From contig JAZSJI010000204.1 of the NCBI GenBank assembly GCA_045534235.1, positions 1-5,749 of the forward strand: a stretch of 5,749 bases of DNA. The letters are read 5' to 3'. The position numbers and the translations under genes were made by a program. The stretch comes from Flemingiibacterium sp045534235 (GTDB lineage Bacteria > Bacillota > Clostridia > Oscillospirales > CAG-272). Under the pieces are notes generated by a model. It was given only the letters and a program-made list of their open reading frames with translations, did not search any database and was not told the origin of the DNA. This document shows, piece by piece, positions 5,090-5,749 of this stretch. Every line of letters starts with the position of its first letter. Positions within the stretch are counted from its first letter, which is position 1.

Positions 5090-5749
5090 ATGACAGCAGA
5101 TTATCCGATGGATTATAATTTTGAGCCTATACGCGAGCTTATCGAAAAGCTCGTCAGCACGGGTAAAAAATACAATATAGACAAGATAAAGCGAGCTTTC
5201 GTCGTTGCGGACAGGCTTCACGAGGGACAGTTCCGTCAAAGCGGCGAGCCGTATATATCTCACCCGATAGCGGTTGCTGAAATAGTCGCGAGCCTCGAGC
5301 TTGACACCGACTCGATATGTGCCGCGCTTCTTCACGACACCGTCGAGGACTGTGAGGTGTGCTGTGAGCAGATACGCGAGGAGTTTGGCGAGGAGGTCGC
5401 GATGCTCGTCGACGGTCTTACCAAGCTCGTAGACATCAAGATAGAGGATAAGGACGAGGCAGAGATAGAAAACCTCCGCAAGATGTTCCTCGCAATGAGC
5501 AAGGACATTCGCGTTATCTTCATAAAGCTCTGCGACCGACTCCACAATATGCGCACGCTCGATGCAAAGCCCGAGCCAAAGCGCCGTGTCACGTCTGGCG
5601 AAACGATGCACGTTTGCGCACCGCTCGCACCCCGACCCGGTATCCAGCGCATCAAGCAGGAGCTTGAGCGCCTTGCGCTCTCCTACCTCGACCCGATAGG
5701 CTTCGAGGAGGTACAGCACGACATTGACAAAAAATACGGCAACAACATA
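5090..5749 (+). CDS. relA: Bifunctional (p)ppGpp synthetase/hydrolase, RelA/SpoT (Rel) family, N-terminal part, cut by the window edge
   Basis: 220 codons are visible of a protein normally about 730 residues. Rel makes and degrades (p)ppGpp in the stringent response. The visible part is the HD hydrolase domain with its catalytic set complete: R49 (QFRQSGEPYI), H58, H82-D83, E86-D87 and D149 (KLCDRLHNMR). The spacing of these matches the known Rel hydrolase residues, so hydrolysis should be intact. The synthetase domain lies beyond the edge. The linker normally reading APLAHRLGI is APLAPRPGI (177-185), with further unusual residues from about 163 onward. ATG 5090 follows GAAAGGA (5077-5083) by six bases; ATG at codon 7 is a less likely start. 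It lies directly after recJ with no apt between them. Confidence 0.95.
   Translation, partial: MTADYPMDYNFEPIRELIEKLVSTGKKYNIDKIKRAFVVADRLHEGQFRQSGEPYISHPIAVAEIVASLELDTDSICAALLHDTVEDCEVCCEQIREEFGEEVAMLVDGLTKLVDIKIEDKDEAEIENLRKMFLAMSKDIRVIFIKLCDRLHNMRTLDAKPEPKRRVTSGETMHVCAPLAPRPGIQRIKQELERLALSYLDPIGFEEVQHDIDKKYGNNI

Noticed and set aside
4964..5719. 251-codon minus-strand open frame opposite the end of recJ and the start of relA
   Set aside because: Both plus-strand proteins are clearly conserved across this stretch. The antisense frame has no recognisable motif and crosses a gene boundary.

Overview
The window looks like a chromosomal segment of a mid-GC Bacillota, most likely an anaerobic class Clostridia member of the Oscillospirales/Ruminococcaceae type. 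The signs are a single-chain glycyl-tRNA synthetase, a LytR-CpsA-Psr (LCP) cell-wall enzyme, strong AGGAG-type ribosome binding sites, textbook sigma-A promoters, and a RecJ-Rel pair. The taxon is inferred from gene content and protein style, not from any search. The window cuts a gene at both ends.

Left part, minus strand: a perfect-consensus promoter (1864-1892) drives an LCP-family membrane protein (1827-781). It is followed 55 bases later by the N-terminal half of glycyl-tRNA synthetase (725 to the window edge). No terminator and no T-box leader lie between them, so they are probably co-transcribed.

Middle part (1893-2584): this stretch has no protein gene. It holds two tandem copies of a 162-164 bp structured repeat (1958-2283). 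Their long stem keeps pairing through paired base changes. A perfect 18-bp bidirectional terminator (2279-2319) follows, then a minus-strand tRNA-Arg(CCG) gene with encoded CCA (2319-2395) and its promoter. Next come a 49-base inverted repeat and a strong plus-strand promoter (2514-2542). The repeats share their first 13 bases with the terminator arm, and they carry a short T-arm-like block at about the position where the tRNA has its T arm.

Right part, plus strand: a tight cluster with 14- and 13-base gaps, read from the promoter at 2514-2542. It encodes an RseC/MucC-like membrane protein (2585-3001), the single-strand DNA exonuclease RecJ (3016-5076), and the N-terminal 220 residues of a bifunctional (p)ppGpp synthetase/hydrolase (5090 to the window edge). 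The apt gene often found between recJ and relA in Bacillota is absent.

The protein genes are housekeeping: translation, envelope, DNA repair and stringent response. The most unusual material is the repeat array beside tRNA-Arg. Second is a cluster of odd residues in the normally invariant linker of the Rel protein.
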